Shown: positions 11,851 through 23,589 of the stretch, one piece after another
How positions within the stretch are numbered: the stretch's first letter is position 1
How the letters are laid out: the number at the start of each line of letters is the position of its first letter
From: Heterocephalus glaber
Lineage: Eukaryota > Chordata > Mammalia > Rodentia > Bathyergidae
Assembly (NCBI RefSeq): GCF_000247695.1
Contig: NW_004624743.1
Span: 2,953,368 to 3,017,367 of the forward strand
Length of the DNA: 64,000 nucleotides
Direction: 5' to 3'
Program-made: the position numbers and the translations under genes
Notes under the pieces: model-generated
Told to the model about the DNA's origin: nothing
The model's input: only the letters and a program-made list of their open reading frames with translations
The model's database searches: none

Positions 11851-12689
11851 TTTTCTATTCTTTTAGAAAAGCTATTATTTCAAAAGGGAAACTGGTAAAG
11901 GATACTGAAGGCAGGAGGCTAAAAGTATCAGAGGACAGGACAATCCGAAGAAGAAGGAAACGTTGTCTTTATCAAGCCCAGTGAGTAGAGAAATGGAAAG
12001 AACTCCCTAATTTGGGAGTTTTAATAAAGGTAAATAACCTTTATCCAGAGCTCTTTCTGAGACATTATTCGGACAAGCCTGGTGGCAGGGTGTGAAGAGT
12101 GAGGAGAGGTGAATGAATTGGTCCATGAAGTGCTGTTTTCAGGAGCTGATTATGAAGGGTAGGAGAACAATGATAAAGATAACTAGAAGTAGACACGGAG
12201 GAGGAGCAGCCCTTAAAAAAGTATGAATGAGATAGTAGAGAGTGTGACCATGCTGTGTGCGGAAGAGTGGAGATGGAAAAGTTGAAATTAAGGAAAGACC
12301 AAAGTCCGGTTTTGAAAAGAAACATTTGAGACAAAGTGTAGAGAGAGCAGATGACAGTCAGGAGGGTTGGAATATATGGACATAATTTGGAATAACTTTC
12401 CAAGAAATAGCAGAGGAACATGACTGGGGCCATGTAGAGACTCCAGCCTCCTGTACCTTTAGATGAATGTAGACTAAACTAAATTTCTCATGGATTCAAT
12501 CTGTACCCATATGTGTTTCTGCGTTAATATCTAGCACTTGGTATAATGTGCATACAAACAAAAAGGCCAATAATGCAATGAGCCAAACTGGAGGACAGGG
12601 TGTCAGCGGATCTAAGGATTCAAATTGAAGAGATGTTATGAAGTCTCTGAGGCAAGAGAAGGAAAGAAGCCTTGAGGCATGTGGGAGCG
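11851..12689. other. no gene seen; purine-rich
   Basis: Moderately purine-rich on the plus strand. A 122-codon minus-strand frame (12065-12433) is rich in S, L, H and P with no motif and reads like the complement of purine-rich DNA. Two small perfect hairpins lie side by side at 12001-12020 and 12024-12044. Confidence 0.4.
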
Positions 12690-12922
12690 AAGCTTTACTG
12701 TGTGAACTTGGCCCCTTCCTCTGTGGCACCATACCCCTATTCTGTTTCCTGGCCAGGGAACTAAGCATCTTTGTTCCACCACGCCCTTCCACCATGATGT
12801 CTCCGCTGTGGACCCAGATGACCATGGACTAAATCCCCTGAAACCATGAGCCAAATTATACTTCTCCTCCTTTAAGTTGTGGGTGTTGGTTACTGTGTCT
12901 CAGCAACAGAAAAACTAATACA
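12690..12922 (+). mobile_element. MaLR LTR, 3' half (plus)
   Basis: It reads 'tctgtttcctggccagggaactaagcatctttgttccaccacgcccttccaccatgatgtc', then 'gaccatggactaaatcccctgaaaccatgagcca', ending 'cagcaacagaaaaactaatacaagg'. This is the characteristic 3' half and end (aactaataca) of MaLR LTRs. The 5' half is missing or too diverged to see. Confidence 0.75.
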
Positions 12923-15110
12923 AGGAATGTTGTGGACTATGAGAAGGGAAAGGTGAAGGATTTGAAAGTGACCTCAAGTGTTACTTTCTTTAAGAAACAC
13001 AATGAATGCAGGTTTTCCAGGGCAGATGTCTCCAAAAAAGGTTCATTTTTTAAGCTATCGTTGATGATAAACTAAGTCCTGACTAGCTTGTCCTCTTGGC
13101 TGGAGAACAAAGACCTGAGAAATGAGGAAAAAGATAAATGGGATCTACCAAAGAAACAACAAGAGGGAAAAGTCTGGTGCAGAGCAGCTTTCTCTGGCTT
13201 ATGCTTGTGTTACAGACTGAAAATATGAATTCTTCCCTGGAGTGTGCTACCCTGAGCTGGAATGGAGTCCTGGGCTGTGAGAGGCTACATACATAGCTGC
13301 CTAGGGAAAAGTCAGGGACTCAACAAGTTGATGACAAGAAGTAGAACTTCAATCTTTCATAGTATTGCCTAAGCCTGTGTGATGGATGCCCAGGGATTCC
13401 TAGTTGCAGTACATGTAGGTAAGACAGTTTCCTTTTACTATTTACCTCATTTCTGACCGAGCTCAAACCTGAATCTAACTTTAAAAAATAGGACCAGAGA
13501 GTTGTCTGCACAGCTGAGGTGATGGCTGTGAGCATGGGGTTGGGTTCTGTGAATCCCCATTCCTTGTGTGTTTTGCTTGACGGCAGAGGTGAGGTTCTAA
13601 GCCTGTCTTGAGTTTCTGTCCACTGCCTTCCTTGCTGTAAGGTTTCTGGTCTTGTGTCTGGGATCTCTGTCGAGAGGCTTCCACCTCACCATTTGCAGTG
13701 AGCCCAGAGAGGCAGTGCGGGAGTCTAGCTCTCCACTAGGGCCTGAGGGGCCATCTGCTGTGCTCCACTAGAAGCCTCTCGAGTCCTCTGACCTGGGAAG
13801 AATCACACCAGCACTGGTGTTTGCACAGGTGCTATGAGGAGATGCAGCTCAATTGTTGAGAAATACACAAGGATACCGTGCCCCAGGCAGAGCTTGTAGC
13901 AAATGCTCTGCCAGACATGGGGGAGAAAACTGCAGCAGTCCAAATGTTTCCTCGCCCTCCCTGTTAATTTTAGTAGGCTGCCTCATGACAGGGGTGGGTA
14001 AACCGAGAGTTGGCAAAGCAAATATTCACCCTCAGAGTGCCTGGTCGTATCGGGTGGCAAAATGCACCAGGCAATGCCTCGCGTGCTTTGAACCCTGGAG
14101 AAGGACCTTGAATATTTTGAGCCTAGCATTGTTTTTAGGTTGAGCAAACTGCTGGCCCACAGCGGGAGAACTCTGAAGGCCCAGGTGTCTCCTTGACACT
14201 TGTTCCTTCACCATGTGCAGGTTCATCAGCTGATTTTGATCAGAGTTAAAGTGGTGAAACCCTCTCAACCTGAGCTATAAAACTTTCACCTTTTAAAGAA
14301 CACTCTCTCCAACAGGTGGCTTCACGTTCTCACAGCCCTCTCCATTACTGACAAAAATAGGTCAAGTTTCCAGTCTCAAGTCAGAGGAGGCAATTGTTAT
14401 TGCTATTACTATGAGGGGCTGGGAAAGAGAATGAAAGGCAAATTAAAGTAAGTCAGTGTTTCCAACTCTTCTGGTCTGCCCAGTCCTGCTAGAATTTCCT
14501 TGCTGTTTGTCCATTCTGAAAGCTCACTTGCGCAGTTGGTCAAAATGAAGACATTTTTCTCTTTCATATTATAAAGAACATTAAAATATAGTAGTCTGGT
14601 GATGCATGGGGAGTTACGCTTTTTCTAGTGTGTGGTTCCTGGCCCAAAGTATATGATGGTTGGAAAAAAAATCAACACAAGACTGCTCTGTATAATATTA
14701 TGCCTCTGGTAGAAAGTGGTTTAGAGGGTTTTATGGAGCACAGATTCTAAAGGTAAAGCCTTTAACAAGTCACAACTCTGAGAGTATGAGCAAACCTTAC
14801 ATGAATACCCTAAAAATCTCTAAAAGAGAGCAAGTTGCCAAGTGTTCACATGTGATTTGGACATTGCATATAAACATTCTTCAAGGTTGATATTTCTACT
14901 CTCTTTTTAGGGAACCAACCGAACAAACAAGCATACATGTTAGTATTTTATGTATCTGATTCATGTGAAAACTTGACATGAGTTAGGATTTTATTACATT
15001 TCTTCTAAAATTGTCCTTATTTCTTCCAAGGTGTTTGGGAATAGATTTTTCAATTGGAGTTTGCTAAAGGATACTTTGACTATCCTCCTTCACTTAATTT
15101 CTATGACTTT
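12923..15110. other. no gene seen; mostly unclassified
   Basis: About 2.2 kb without a recognised repeat or a gene with splice or codon support. The small frames (up to 96 codons) carry no recognisable motif. Confidence 0.4.
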
Positions 15111-15126
15111 TATATTTAATAGTCTT

Positions 15127-15201
15127 GGGCCAGGGATTTAGCTCAGTGGTTTCGCCTCCTGCTGCTCAAGTGCAAAGACCCAAGTTCGATCCCCGATACC
15201 A

Positions 15202-15227
<26 letters not shown>
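15127..15227 (+). repeat. ID SINE with an (AT)n tail and target duplication
   Basis: The body GGGCCAGGGATTTAGCTCAGTGGTTTCGCC ... AAGTTCGATCCCCGATACC is a full ID element. Its A tail has decayed into an (AT)n run at about 15204-15232. Flanking 16-bp direct repeats with one mismatch (tatatttaatagtctt at 15111-15126, tatatttaagagtctt at 15228-15243) mark the target-site duplication. Confidence 0.85.
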
Positions 15228-15235
<8 letters not shown>

Positions 15236-15243
15236 AGAGTCTT

Positions 15244-16173
15244 TGCCTACCTTATTTCTTGGGTTTCTTTTCCCTTACAGCATAGCAGATATATTCAGAG
15301 TGTTCTGTACGCCATTATTAATACGTGGAGCAGAAAGTCTATCCTGCATATAAATTTTACATAACTGTCGAGGTTCTAAAGAAAGACAGAAGTAGAAGTA
15401 ACAGATTCCAATAGTATTGATGGTCATTTGTAGATCATGATCTTAGCCTAAAAATGACAAATGGAATAAAGAGGATACAACATTTGATTCTGGGGCTTCA
15501 GTTTAGTAAAATGTGTGATGACATTTGGCTTTCTTTATGACAAGGATTTCCCACAATGACAAGGATTTATTGTGAGAGACATGGATTCTTCCCATTTTAT
15601 CAGCATCCACCAACATCCATTCATTTCCAGAGTTTTTGAATCATCCAAAGCACCCCTTGAGCCCCTCCGCATGTTGCCATCCATCAAGCTGTGCTACTTT
15701 TAAGCTGGCATTGCTGCCTTTGGTTCCTCCTGGTTTCCAGTCTGCTCTCTGACTCCTTACCCTGAAATCTAATTCTGAAATGCACCATCCCTGATGACCC
15801 GGACCTCCCTCGGCCGTAGGAATGCAGAACAAAACCCTTACATGGCCCATCAGCTCCTGTGTGACCTGCGCCTCTTCAGCCGGTAGCTTCATGTCCATCC
15901 GTCTCCACCAGGAGAGGGCCCAATCTTTCTGCTTCCATTTCAGGTCACAGCCACAGAACTCGGTCTGGGCTCTGCTCAGAAACCATGCTGCTTTCCTCCC
16001 TGCCTCTCTCCTCATGCTGGGGTTTTGCACCGTTGCCCTCTTCCCTAAACATCCAGACTCGTTTCTTTCCTTTTGCCTTCCTCTTTCTCATGACTTAAAG
16101 CACAGCCAAAGGACTGCTTCACTGGGACTGGTTCCCTGAGCTCCTCCTCCTCACAGCTCCAGGCCAGGCCAAA
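15244..16173. other. no gene seen
   Basis: Unclassified. A 129-codon minus-strand frame (15641-16030) overlaps a 105-codon plus-strand frame. Neither has splice context or a recognisable motif, so I treat both as chance frames in a somewhat GC-richer stretch. Confidence 0.4.
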
Positions 16174-16428
16174 TGTATTCACCCCTCAATATCCACAGGA
16201 GATCAATTCCCAGATTCCCCATACCCAAATCCTCACGCTCTTAAGGCCCTTGTACAAAACAGCATACTGCTTTCATATAACCTGTGAACATCCTCCTGTG
16301 TGCTTTGAATTTTCTGTAGATTATTGGCCATGCCTAGTACACTGTGAATGCTATACAGATAGTGGTTGTAATACTGCACTATTTAGGGAATAATGACAAG
16401 AAGAGGGTTTGAACATACTTAGCGCACG
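16174..16428 (+). mobile_element. Tigger-type DNA transposon, left part
   Basis: 'ttcacccctcaatatccacaggagatcaattcccagattccc' followed by 'catataacctgtgaacatcctcc' and 'tttagggaataatgacaagaag' matches, in order, a familiar non-autonomous Tigger-type (TcMar-Tigger) element whose consensus reads like 'cctcagtatccgcgggggattggttcc'. It is interrupted at 16428 by a MaLR LTR and resumes at 16803. The exact family name is uncertain. Confidence 0.6.
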
Positions 16429-16802
16429 TTATGGTTCAGATCTAAAATGTCCCCTGGATTCTCCTATGTTCGGAAAGTGATCAGATCCTGGGGGTCTTAT
16501 GCTCATAGGTGGATTCACCCATCGATGAATTTAGTAGCTGGATGTGCTGTCAGGAGGTGGGGCCTGGTTGGAGGGGTCACTGGGGTGTGATCTGGACCGG
16601 TGTTGTCCCCAGCTCCTCCCCTCTGTTTTCTGGCCGTTGTGGGTTGAGCAGCTTTCGTCTGCCCGGCCCTTCCACCGCCATCCCTCCATTGGCACCAGCT
16701 GACCATGGACTGAAATCACCAGCTAAAATGCACCTGTCTCCCTCTAGACTGTGGGTGTCAGGTATTCTGAACCAACGACAAGAGACTGGCGAGCACAGTA
16801 CA
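16429..16802 (+). mobile_element. MaLR solo LTR inside the Tigger element
   Basis: It starts TTATGGTTCAGATCTAAAATGTCCCC and contains 'gtgctgtcaggaggtggggcctggttgg', 'cggcccttccaccgccatccctcc' and 'gctgaccatggactgaaatcaccagc', which are MaLR LTR landmarks in order. The flanking sequence is the two halves of the DNA transposon. A possible 5-bp duplication is gcacg / gcaca. The right edge is uncertain by some tens of bases. Its subfamily resembles the LTR at 35239. Confidence 0.7.
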
Positions 16803-16871
16803 CACATTTTCCTAATAGTTCCCATTGGTGTCAAATCCGCAGATACAGAACCCACGGTACAGAGTCAGCTG
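16803..16871 (+). mobile_element. Tigger-type DNA transposon, right end
   Basis: 'ggtgtcaaatccgcagatacagaacccacggtacagagtcagctg' matches the right end of the element whose left part is at 16174-16428 (compare 'gaatccgcggatgcagaacccgcggatac'). Confidence 0.6.
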
Positions 16872-17079
16872 AAGTGTGCTTTCTGTCCTGCTGCTTTCTG
16901 TTCCCTCTCACCCATGCCTTATACCCCCAAGTGCTTGTACAGAGCAAGTCTTCGAAATGATTCGGCTGGTGAATAAATAAGTGGATGAATGCATATATGT
17001 TGGAAAAAATGGCGATGCTTTGATTCGGCTAAATGTGGTTTAGGGGTCTCTCTTTAGACTGCTATGGCTCCCCTTTCCT

Positions 17080-17705
17080 ATTTTTAAAGGAAATAAAACA
17101 TGACATATAATTGAGGTTCCATTCCTCTTTCTCTGGTTCCTCTCTTTCCAAATGTAAGAGTTATTCTGTCCTTGCCTTATCATGCACATCAGATGCAACT
17201 GTAACAAGTGTATGTTTTACATATCTTTGGATTTTATATTGTGGCCTGTGTCATGCTTCAGTTGCTCTCCAACCACTATTGTGAAGATTTAAAACTATTA
17301 ACACATGGGATTCCAGTCACTTAATTGCTATACTGTACTGGACTGTGTGAATACCACGTTGTGCTATTGACTAGACTATCCCAAACACTGTTGTTATGAA
17401 CATTCTGCTCCGTGTGTCCAGAGTAAAAATTCAGAAGGGGAATCATTAAAAAGCATGGTGTCGGCTCTATTAGATATTACTAAATTTTCCTCTCTGTTGT
17501 ACCAATGGTTATGTCCAAGAGTAGCCCTTATTAAAGTGCTTCTGGATCTGCTGACATTGCTACCAGACTTGGAAATAATTTAAACTTGATAAATTTGAAA
17601 TTCATCTTCCTTTTTGGTGGAATTTAAATGTCCCTGACTATTCCTAATGTTGAGTATTTTATCACATGTTTATTGGTCACTTGGATTTTGTCTTCTGCAA
17701 ATAGA
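17080..17705 (-). mobile_element. old L1 (L1M-type) fragment, antisense
   Basis: In plus orientation it shows the antisense L1 order 'ggttatgaacattctgctccgtgtgtcc', 'cagaaggggaatcattaaaaagcatggtg', 'ctattagatattactaaattttcc', then 'cttcctttttggtggaatttaaatgtccctgac'. This is the ORF2 3' region and 3' UTR of an ancient L1 on the minus strand. No open frame survives. Confidence 0.6.
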
Positions 17706-18219
17706 TTTAGACAATCAACAATAAAAATATGTGATATATTAGATACCTAACCAAAATCAGGACTTGTGGAAGAAATGTGGTTGAGAATTGTTCTGCACCA
17801 CAGTGTCTGGTGTGATCACTAGAGCACATCAGGTGACAAAGGAAATTTTTGGTCTGGGCCCTGGGGACCTTCCATGTGTTGCTTGTTTCTCTACTTTGGA
17901 AGTATGGAGGAGGGAAAGAAACATATTTCTATGAATCAAAGTGTCCTTAGTTTACAAAACACAATAACCCTAATGAAGGAAGAAAGATGCTTAGATAAAA
18001 AATAAAAAATGACAAACTCAGTACTTTCTTGACCTATAATTTTGTCAAAGAAACAAACGCAAGCACACATTTCAACATGAACCCATATACTTTCAGGCAC
18101 AATGGTAAGGATTTTTTACCCTTCCCAATGTGCTTTTTCCTTTCCTTTCCTTCCAGCCCTATCCTTCAGTCTCAGTCTTGTTTCTTGGCTATACAGTGAA
18201 GAATAGAAGTCTTCCAAAG
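17706..18219. other. no gene seen
   Basis: AT-rich, unclassified sequence between an L1 fragment and a hAT-type element. Confidence 0.4.
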
Positions 18220-18545
18220 TCCATGCAGTCAGCAACGTGTCTAAACCAATATTGCCTAGTTGAAATACATGAACTACACATGTGATCTTAAAATTTCTGT
18301 TAGGCACATTTAAAAAGTAAGAACAAATAAATGAGATGAATGGTAGTGATAAGAGTACTTTATCCAAAATATAATTATTTCAACATATAATTGGTATAAA
18401 ACGAGGTATTTTACATTGATCTTTTTCATGCTAAGTCATCAAAAACACCATGCACGGTTCCCTGCAGATCATTTCAAATTGTACTAGCCACAGTTCAGGT
18501 TCTCAATAGCCAGGCAACTACTGCCCACATTTTTGGACAGCATAT
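18220..18545 (+). mobile_element. hAT-Charlie-type non-autonomous DNA transposon
   Basis: The order 'caatattgcctagttgaaatacatgaactacacatgtg', 'aaaatttctgttaggcacatttaaaaagtaag', 'tcatgctaagtcatc', 'gtactagccacagttcaggttctcaatagccaggcaac' and 'ggacagcat' follows a common mammalian hAT-Charlie MER element ('ctagccacatttcaagtgctcaatagccacatgtgg...ggacagcgcag'). The precise family name is uncertain. Confidence 0.6.
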
Positions 18546-19450
18546 GTATAAATCACATGTCACTCGTTACACATTCACGCAGTGTATTGCCATTCTCCTT
18601 TTCGATTTGCTTCCCTCCCCATAACCTGTTGGTATTCAGTATCATGCATTCTGCTCTCTTATCAAATCAAGACTGGACTTAAGGGATTTAGAGGCCAGGG
18701 TTGTTCCCAGACACTCAGGAAAGAGTACATCTTCTTCTTGTCAATAAAGTGATCTCTAATCCATTGCCTTTCTGTCAGAAATTTTAGCTATTCAAACACC
18801 CCCGATATGGGATTTGGGGTGATCATCATAACTTCAATTTTCCTCAGAACAATTCCACTCCAAATTTCCCAAGTCAGTGAGAGACTGAAGAACGCTTTAT
18901 CAGTAAAGATTTTCATGGTGCTTTATAAGAATCCAAGAATGTAAAGGTAGCAGAGATCATTATTTTATCTACCCCAGTTCTGGGTGGTCAGGTGGTTTGC
19001 TGAGGGAGACACAAACCAATCGTCGCAGATACAAGTCTGGAACCTAGGTTTGCTGGGCTTCTGGTGTGGAGCTCTCCAGCCTGTTACTCAATGTGGGTCA
19101 CAATGACCCGGAAGGAGTCTGTGAGGCCTAATGAACAGGGTTCCTGTCACCTCTCCAACCTCCATCAAGGCCACACAGCACACACAACAGTGACTGTGGA
19201 TATCATTTCGGGTAAGCAGAAAGGCTACAGGTAGCGCAGTGTTAGGCAAAACAAGCTATGTCAAAAAATAGCATTTTTTAAAGTACAATTGAGTTAAACA
19301 TACAGCCACATTTAGCCAAAAATAGTGTATACATTGTTGTTGCTTTTCTTGGGATAAAGATGCTCTTCTCTCTCTCTTGTACTTTAACATTCTCTTCCTC
19401 CTATTTAGTTATCAGTGAGGAATCTTTATACATAAAAACTGCCATTCCTA
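18546..19450. other. no gene seen; possible weak MIR tail
   Basis: Mostly unclassified. About 18990-19090 ('ggaacctaggtttgctgggcttctggtgtggagctctccagcctgttac') resembles the MIR 3' part, too weakly to call. Confidence 0.35.
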
Positions 19451-19596
19451 GGCCAAGCATGGTGGTGCACACCTATAATCCCAGCACTTGGGAGGCTGAG
19501 GCAGGAGGATCACCATGGGTTACGAGGCCAGCCTGGGCTACCTAGTGAGGTCATAGCCAGCCAGGTCTACATATGGAGACTCTGTCTAAAAAACCC
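19451..19596 (+). repeat. B1-type SINE (plus)
   Basis: 'ggccaagcatggtggtgcacacctataatcccagcacttgggaggctgaggcaggaggatcacc' is the 7SL-derived head shared by B1 and Alu. 'gaggccagcctgggctac' and 'gactctgtctaaaaaa' follow. Near full length. Confidence 0.9.
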
Positions 19597-22500
19597 AAAA
19601 ACTAGGTTTCCCTTTGGTGATACTCAGCTGCCCATCAAAGCAGAGCCACACTTGATAACTTTGCCAGAGAATGAGAGGCTCCAGCTATGTACATTTAATT
19701 TTTGCTTTTGTTTCACATTGTTTTTGTTTGAAAAGCACTCAGCTCTTTATTTGCTCCACTTTCTGGTAAATGTGTGAAAAATGCCATCAGTACCAGCAAT
19801 CACTTTCCCATAGCTTTTGTGGTAATTTTTTTCCTGGCTCAGCAGTTGCATGGTAACGAATCTGAAAATTACTTCCATGTTGAATTCTCTCTTTTATGTT
19901 AAATAATAAAATAATAAACAGTTCAGTGTGCTAATGAACTGCGGGCTTACTTTAAAATCGGCTTGGTGTATGTAGCATCTTGTGGAGATGTGAACGATTC
20001 TGAGTTAATGCCTGGCTTGTTCTGAATTATGAAGTGGGGAGGCTGCCTCTGGGGGGATTCAGGCCTGAGCAGTGATCTGTGATAGAGCCCATCTCCATCT
20101 GTCTCTGTGTGTGTCTCTCTCTGTCTTACACACACACCAACCACACATGTACACACACTCCAAATACAATTTTCCAGTCTGAAAGGTACAAAAAGTCTCT
20201 GTGGAAATGCCTGGGGGATTGGGGGGAGGCTCTGTGGCAGTTATTCTTCCCCACTGCATGCCAGTGAAGCAAATAGAAAGGGAGGATGGCTCATTAAACC
20301 ATGCAGTGTTGTTAGCATGACCCTGTGGGCCCGAACGGTTTTTAAAGATTGCTACAAAGATTTCTCCTGAAGATTATGCGATGATCGGCTATTTGGCCAC
20401 TTCAGTGATTGGAAACACATTTCTCTGTGAGCAAGGCTTTCCTTTGGGTTGGCACAGTCAGCGTCCTAGTGCCTTAGAATCCTCCCACTGCAGATGGTGA
20501 GCGCAAGGACATGGAAGAGCTTTGACTCAAAAAAGGGTCACTCAGAGAGAGCGATGGAATTGGACTGAAACCCGAATCTGTTGGTCATGGTTCCTCCATT
20601 TGTTTTATTTACTCACCAAGAGGGATATTTTAAGACAAATTTCAAGAGAGAAGGTACAGATTCTTCTCTCTGGAAAACTCTAACTGGACCCTAGATAGTA
20701 CTTCTGTCCAGTCTCTATTGAATAAAACAGAATAGCCACTTAAATTTTATGGTACTAATTATGGCTTTATGCCCTCTTGTCGTAGAACACAGCTAAGCCA
20801 TTGGCTGCAGTGATGAGAAATCAGTGTTTTCCTAGTCCAGATGACCCAGTGTGGAGTAAACCAGAGACGAAAAACTGCAACAGGGCAGTGTTTCCTGGCT
20901 CATCCTCCATCCAAAGAAGTGTAGACTCTCAGCCCAAGAATTCCTTTGAGCTTGCCTCCATGTGCGCACACATCCTTCCTGGTCAGAGCAGGGTTTCTCA
21001 TTTTCTTCATCATGCCCTTGGGCTTGCTGGTCTCCCAGTACCTTATAATAGGCTACCTGCTTTCTCAATTGACACTTCTCTCTTCTGTCTCATCTGGTGA
21101 TGTTGAATCCTTGCGACCCAATCTGATCCATATGATACTGAATGTCCCCTGAGACATCTCCTCCTCTCCAAATGTGGGTCAAACTAGTCTGGCTGCTGTC
21201 ATCTCACCGGCTTTGTTGGGTGTCCTAAGACCCAGTTCAACATTCTGCTGAATGGAAGAAGAATTCTCTATCCTAAGCCACGGGACACTCTTACATGGGC
21301 CACAAAACTCATGCTCTCAGTGTTATTTGGCGATTTTTGTAAAACTGCATATATTTTCTCCCACTATTGCCCTTTCATTCAGAGGCTCCATTCTGCAGCC
21401 CCGAAGGAGAGGAATGCACACCATGTGCTTACGGAAGGAAGCCGTGATCCCTCACACCGTCACCACTGGGTCAGATGTGTACAGATCACATTCGTCTCTC
21501 CTCTGGCCACGACCTCTCATGGGATTCCTCATTTCCTGGTGGGAACCTTGCCCTTAAGCCCCACCTACCTTTCTGAAAGGTGTGTTTGTATCACGGTGCA
21601 CCTAGCTCAAGTGCCAGTACATTTCCTTCTACAACAACCAAAAAATACACTCAGAGAAGTTTCTGGTTTCTACCAGAATTTAAGACACAAAGAGGCTTCT
21701 TTTCTGTGCAGTTACTTTTATTCAAATGTAACTTGAAGTATTATTTATAGTACAATGTATGAGCCATGGAAAAGTGCAGCCACCGTGTGCTGGTAAACTA
21801 TCAGCAACAAGCTCTCTGGGAGTAGAAACCCTGAGCTATAGCATTTGTTGAATTCTGTGTTGTAATATTCCCACGAGTGCCAACATTCAGCCACCAACAC
21901 ATTGGTGAAAGACGAATTGGGAAGAGATGACCACTAAAAAGAACACAGTTAACTACATAGCATTTCCAGCAAAAAAAAAATGGAAGAATTGTAAATAATC
22001 TCAAGGGCATAAATACTAGTAAATATAGAAAAAATAGTTACAAAATTTAAGTATGTTACCTTTGCTTTGAATATAATTATTTAACTGAAAATTTATATCA
22101 TGCAAATTTAGTGATGGCTATGTAGAATATGGGTTTAAAAATTCCTACAACTTTAACAGTCGGTTGTCAGAAGCTAGCGCTCCACTGAGTATAATATAAT
22201 GCTGCATCTCCCATACCTATTTTCCAGAACTGTGTAAGTGAGCATTGCAAGTTGTTAGGAGTGCACATTAAAATAAAATACTTCGTATAATACCTAGCAC
22301 ATGGGTGCTTCATAAATTCTGAGCAAATGCAAAAGAGTAGTCATGGATGGTAGAAGAGGGATGAAATATTTGGTGCGTTGTATAAGTACTTGGTGTTCTG
22401 AAGCAAATCAGAGCTTTTACTCTAATAACCTCGAGACTGTGTGCATAGTTTTCTTCCCCTTCAGGGAGATCATGTCCCGCTGTTAGAGGGGGAGAGGGAG

Positions 22501-22749
22501 GAGAGAGGGCCCACATGACATCATTTCTCCTATGCTCCTCAAATGGTCCTCATTAAGTTGACTGCACAGACTATAAAGAGGGATTTTAAAAGCCTGGAAA
22601 AGTTGAAGGCAGACAGTCTCTTGTTCAGAGGATGAAATGGGGGTAAAGCGTAACATATGTACCAAATAATATAGTCTTTGTTTTATGTAATAATTTATTT
22701 TCCTCCCTCCTTTTCCTCTACATGGGAGAGACATAACTCGAGGTCAAGT
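19597..22749. other. no gene seen; mostly unique sequence
   Basis: Three kilobases without a recognised repeat, apart from short CT/CA runs near 20100-20160. It includes an RFX-like site at 19845. Frames of up to 141 codons (21311-21736 plus) carry no motif and no splice context. Confidence 0.4.
19845..19857 (+). promoter_or_regulatory. RFX (X-box)-like sequence
   Basis: GTTGCATGGTAAC is close to the RFX site, which has the form GTNRCC, a spacer of 0-3, then RGYAAC. One position in the first half-site differs. A single short match in 64 kb is not proof of binding. Confidence 0.2.
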
Positions 22750-23500
22750 CCCAGGGCTCTGAAAGCTGAAGAAAGAGCAGCCGCTCTGACAGCTCCTCTG
22801 GCAGGGCCCCTGGCTGGAGCTCACTACACAGTGGCAGTTTCCCCGCCTAAATTATGACGGCTGTTTGGACCAGACAGGTCTAATGTTTTATGGGACTGAT
22901 AGTATTCAGTGTTTAAAACCATTACATTTGCATCTTGGAAAACCCTGGTCAGGCAAAGGTAAAAAGGTCAATTGTTCATAATAGCTCTCAGAGTCAAAAT
23001 GGTATCTCCTGAAGGGCTGGCTGGGACACATTTGGCTTTTGTTGCATTAAAGATCTTGCCTAATTGAAAATCAGCGAGATACAAAGATCTTTTAAAGAGA
23101 TTACTTAAACTCATTGACAGATATTTTCTACTAATTATGAGGACTTGAGGCTAAATACAGTGTTCTGCTGCGAACAGAATGAATCTTCACATTCAAACTT
23201 CCCTGGAGTTTACGGCTGTTGTCAAACTAAGCTGCTACTCAATGCAGCATGGAACAAGAAGTTAGTTTTCTTGTTTTAGCTGGAACTCCGGAATTTAACT
23301 GGGGTGTCATAATTTTATTGAGTCGGCGACAACTTGTTTAAAGAAAATGAGTTTCTTGCCCTGATAGTTCTTAAGTCAGTTTCTTCCTAGTAGGATTAAT
23401 TCTCCTGTGATGTTACATACAGGACCCAAAACTCACCATGCTAGGCAAAATCATGCAGTGGACACCGCTGCATGAAGCATAAAAGAACTCTGATAAACCA
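22750..23500. other. repeat-free block, candidate conserved non-coding element
   Basis: No recognisable repeat. It is dense in words typical of developmental enhancers: an octamer-like ATTTGCATC near 22926, an ACAAAGATC TCF/LEF-like site near 23081, repeated TAATTA/ATTAAA homeobox-type cores, and a direct 'aaagatctt' pair (near 23048 and 23083). No open frame. Conservation cannot be judged from one sequence. Confidence 0.3.
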
Positions 23501-23589
23501 GACTTTACCAAAGTATTTTCATCTGTGAAGTCCCAATCGAGAACATGCAAAGACTGGTGACAGACTGGGGAAAGTGTCTCATGAACCAC

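Noticed and set aside
16509..16976. 155-codon plus-strand protein
   Set aside because: It lies in a MaLR LTR and the Tigger remnant. GC-rich LTRs often give chance frames on both strands.
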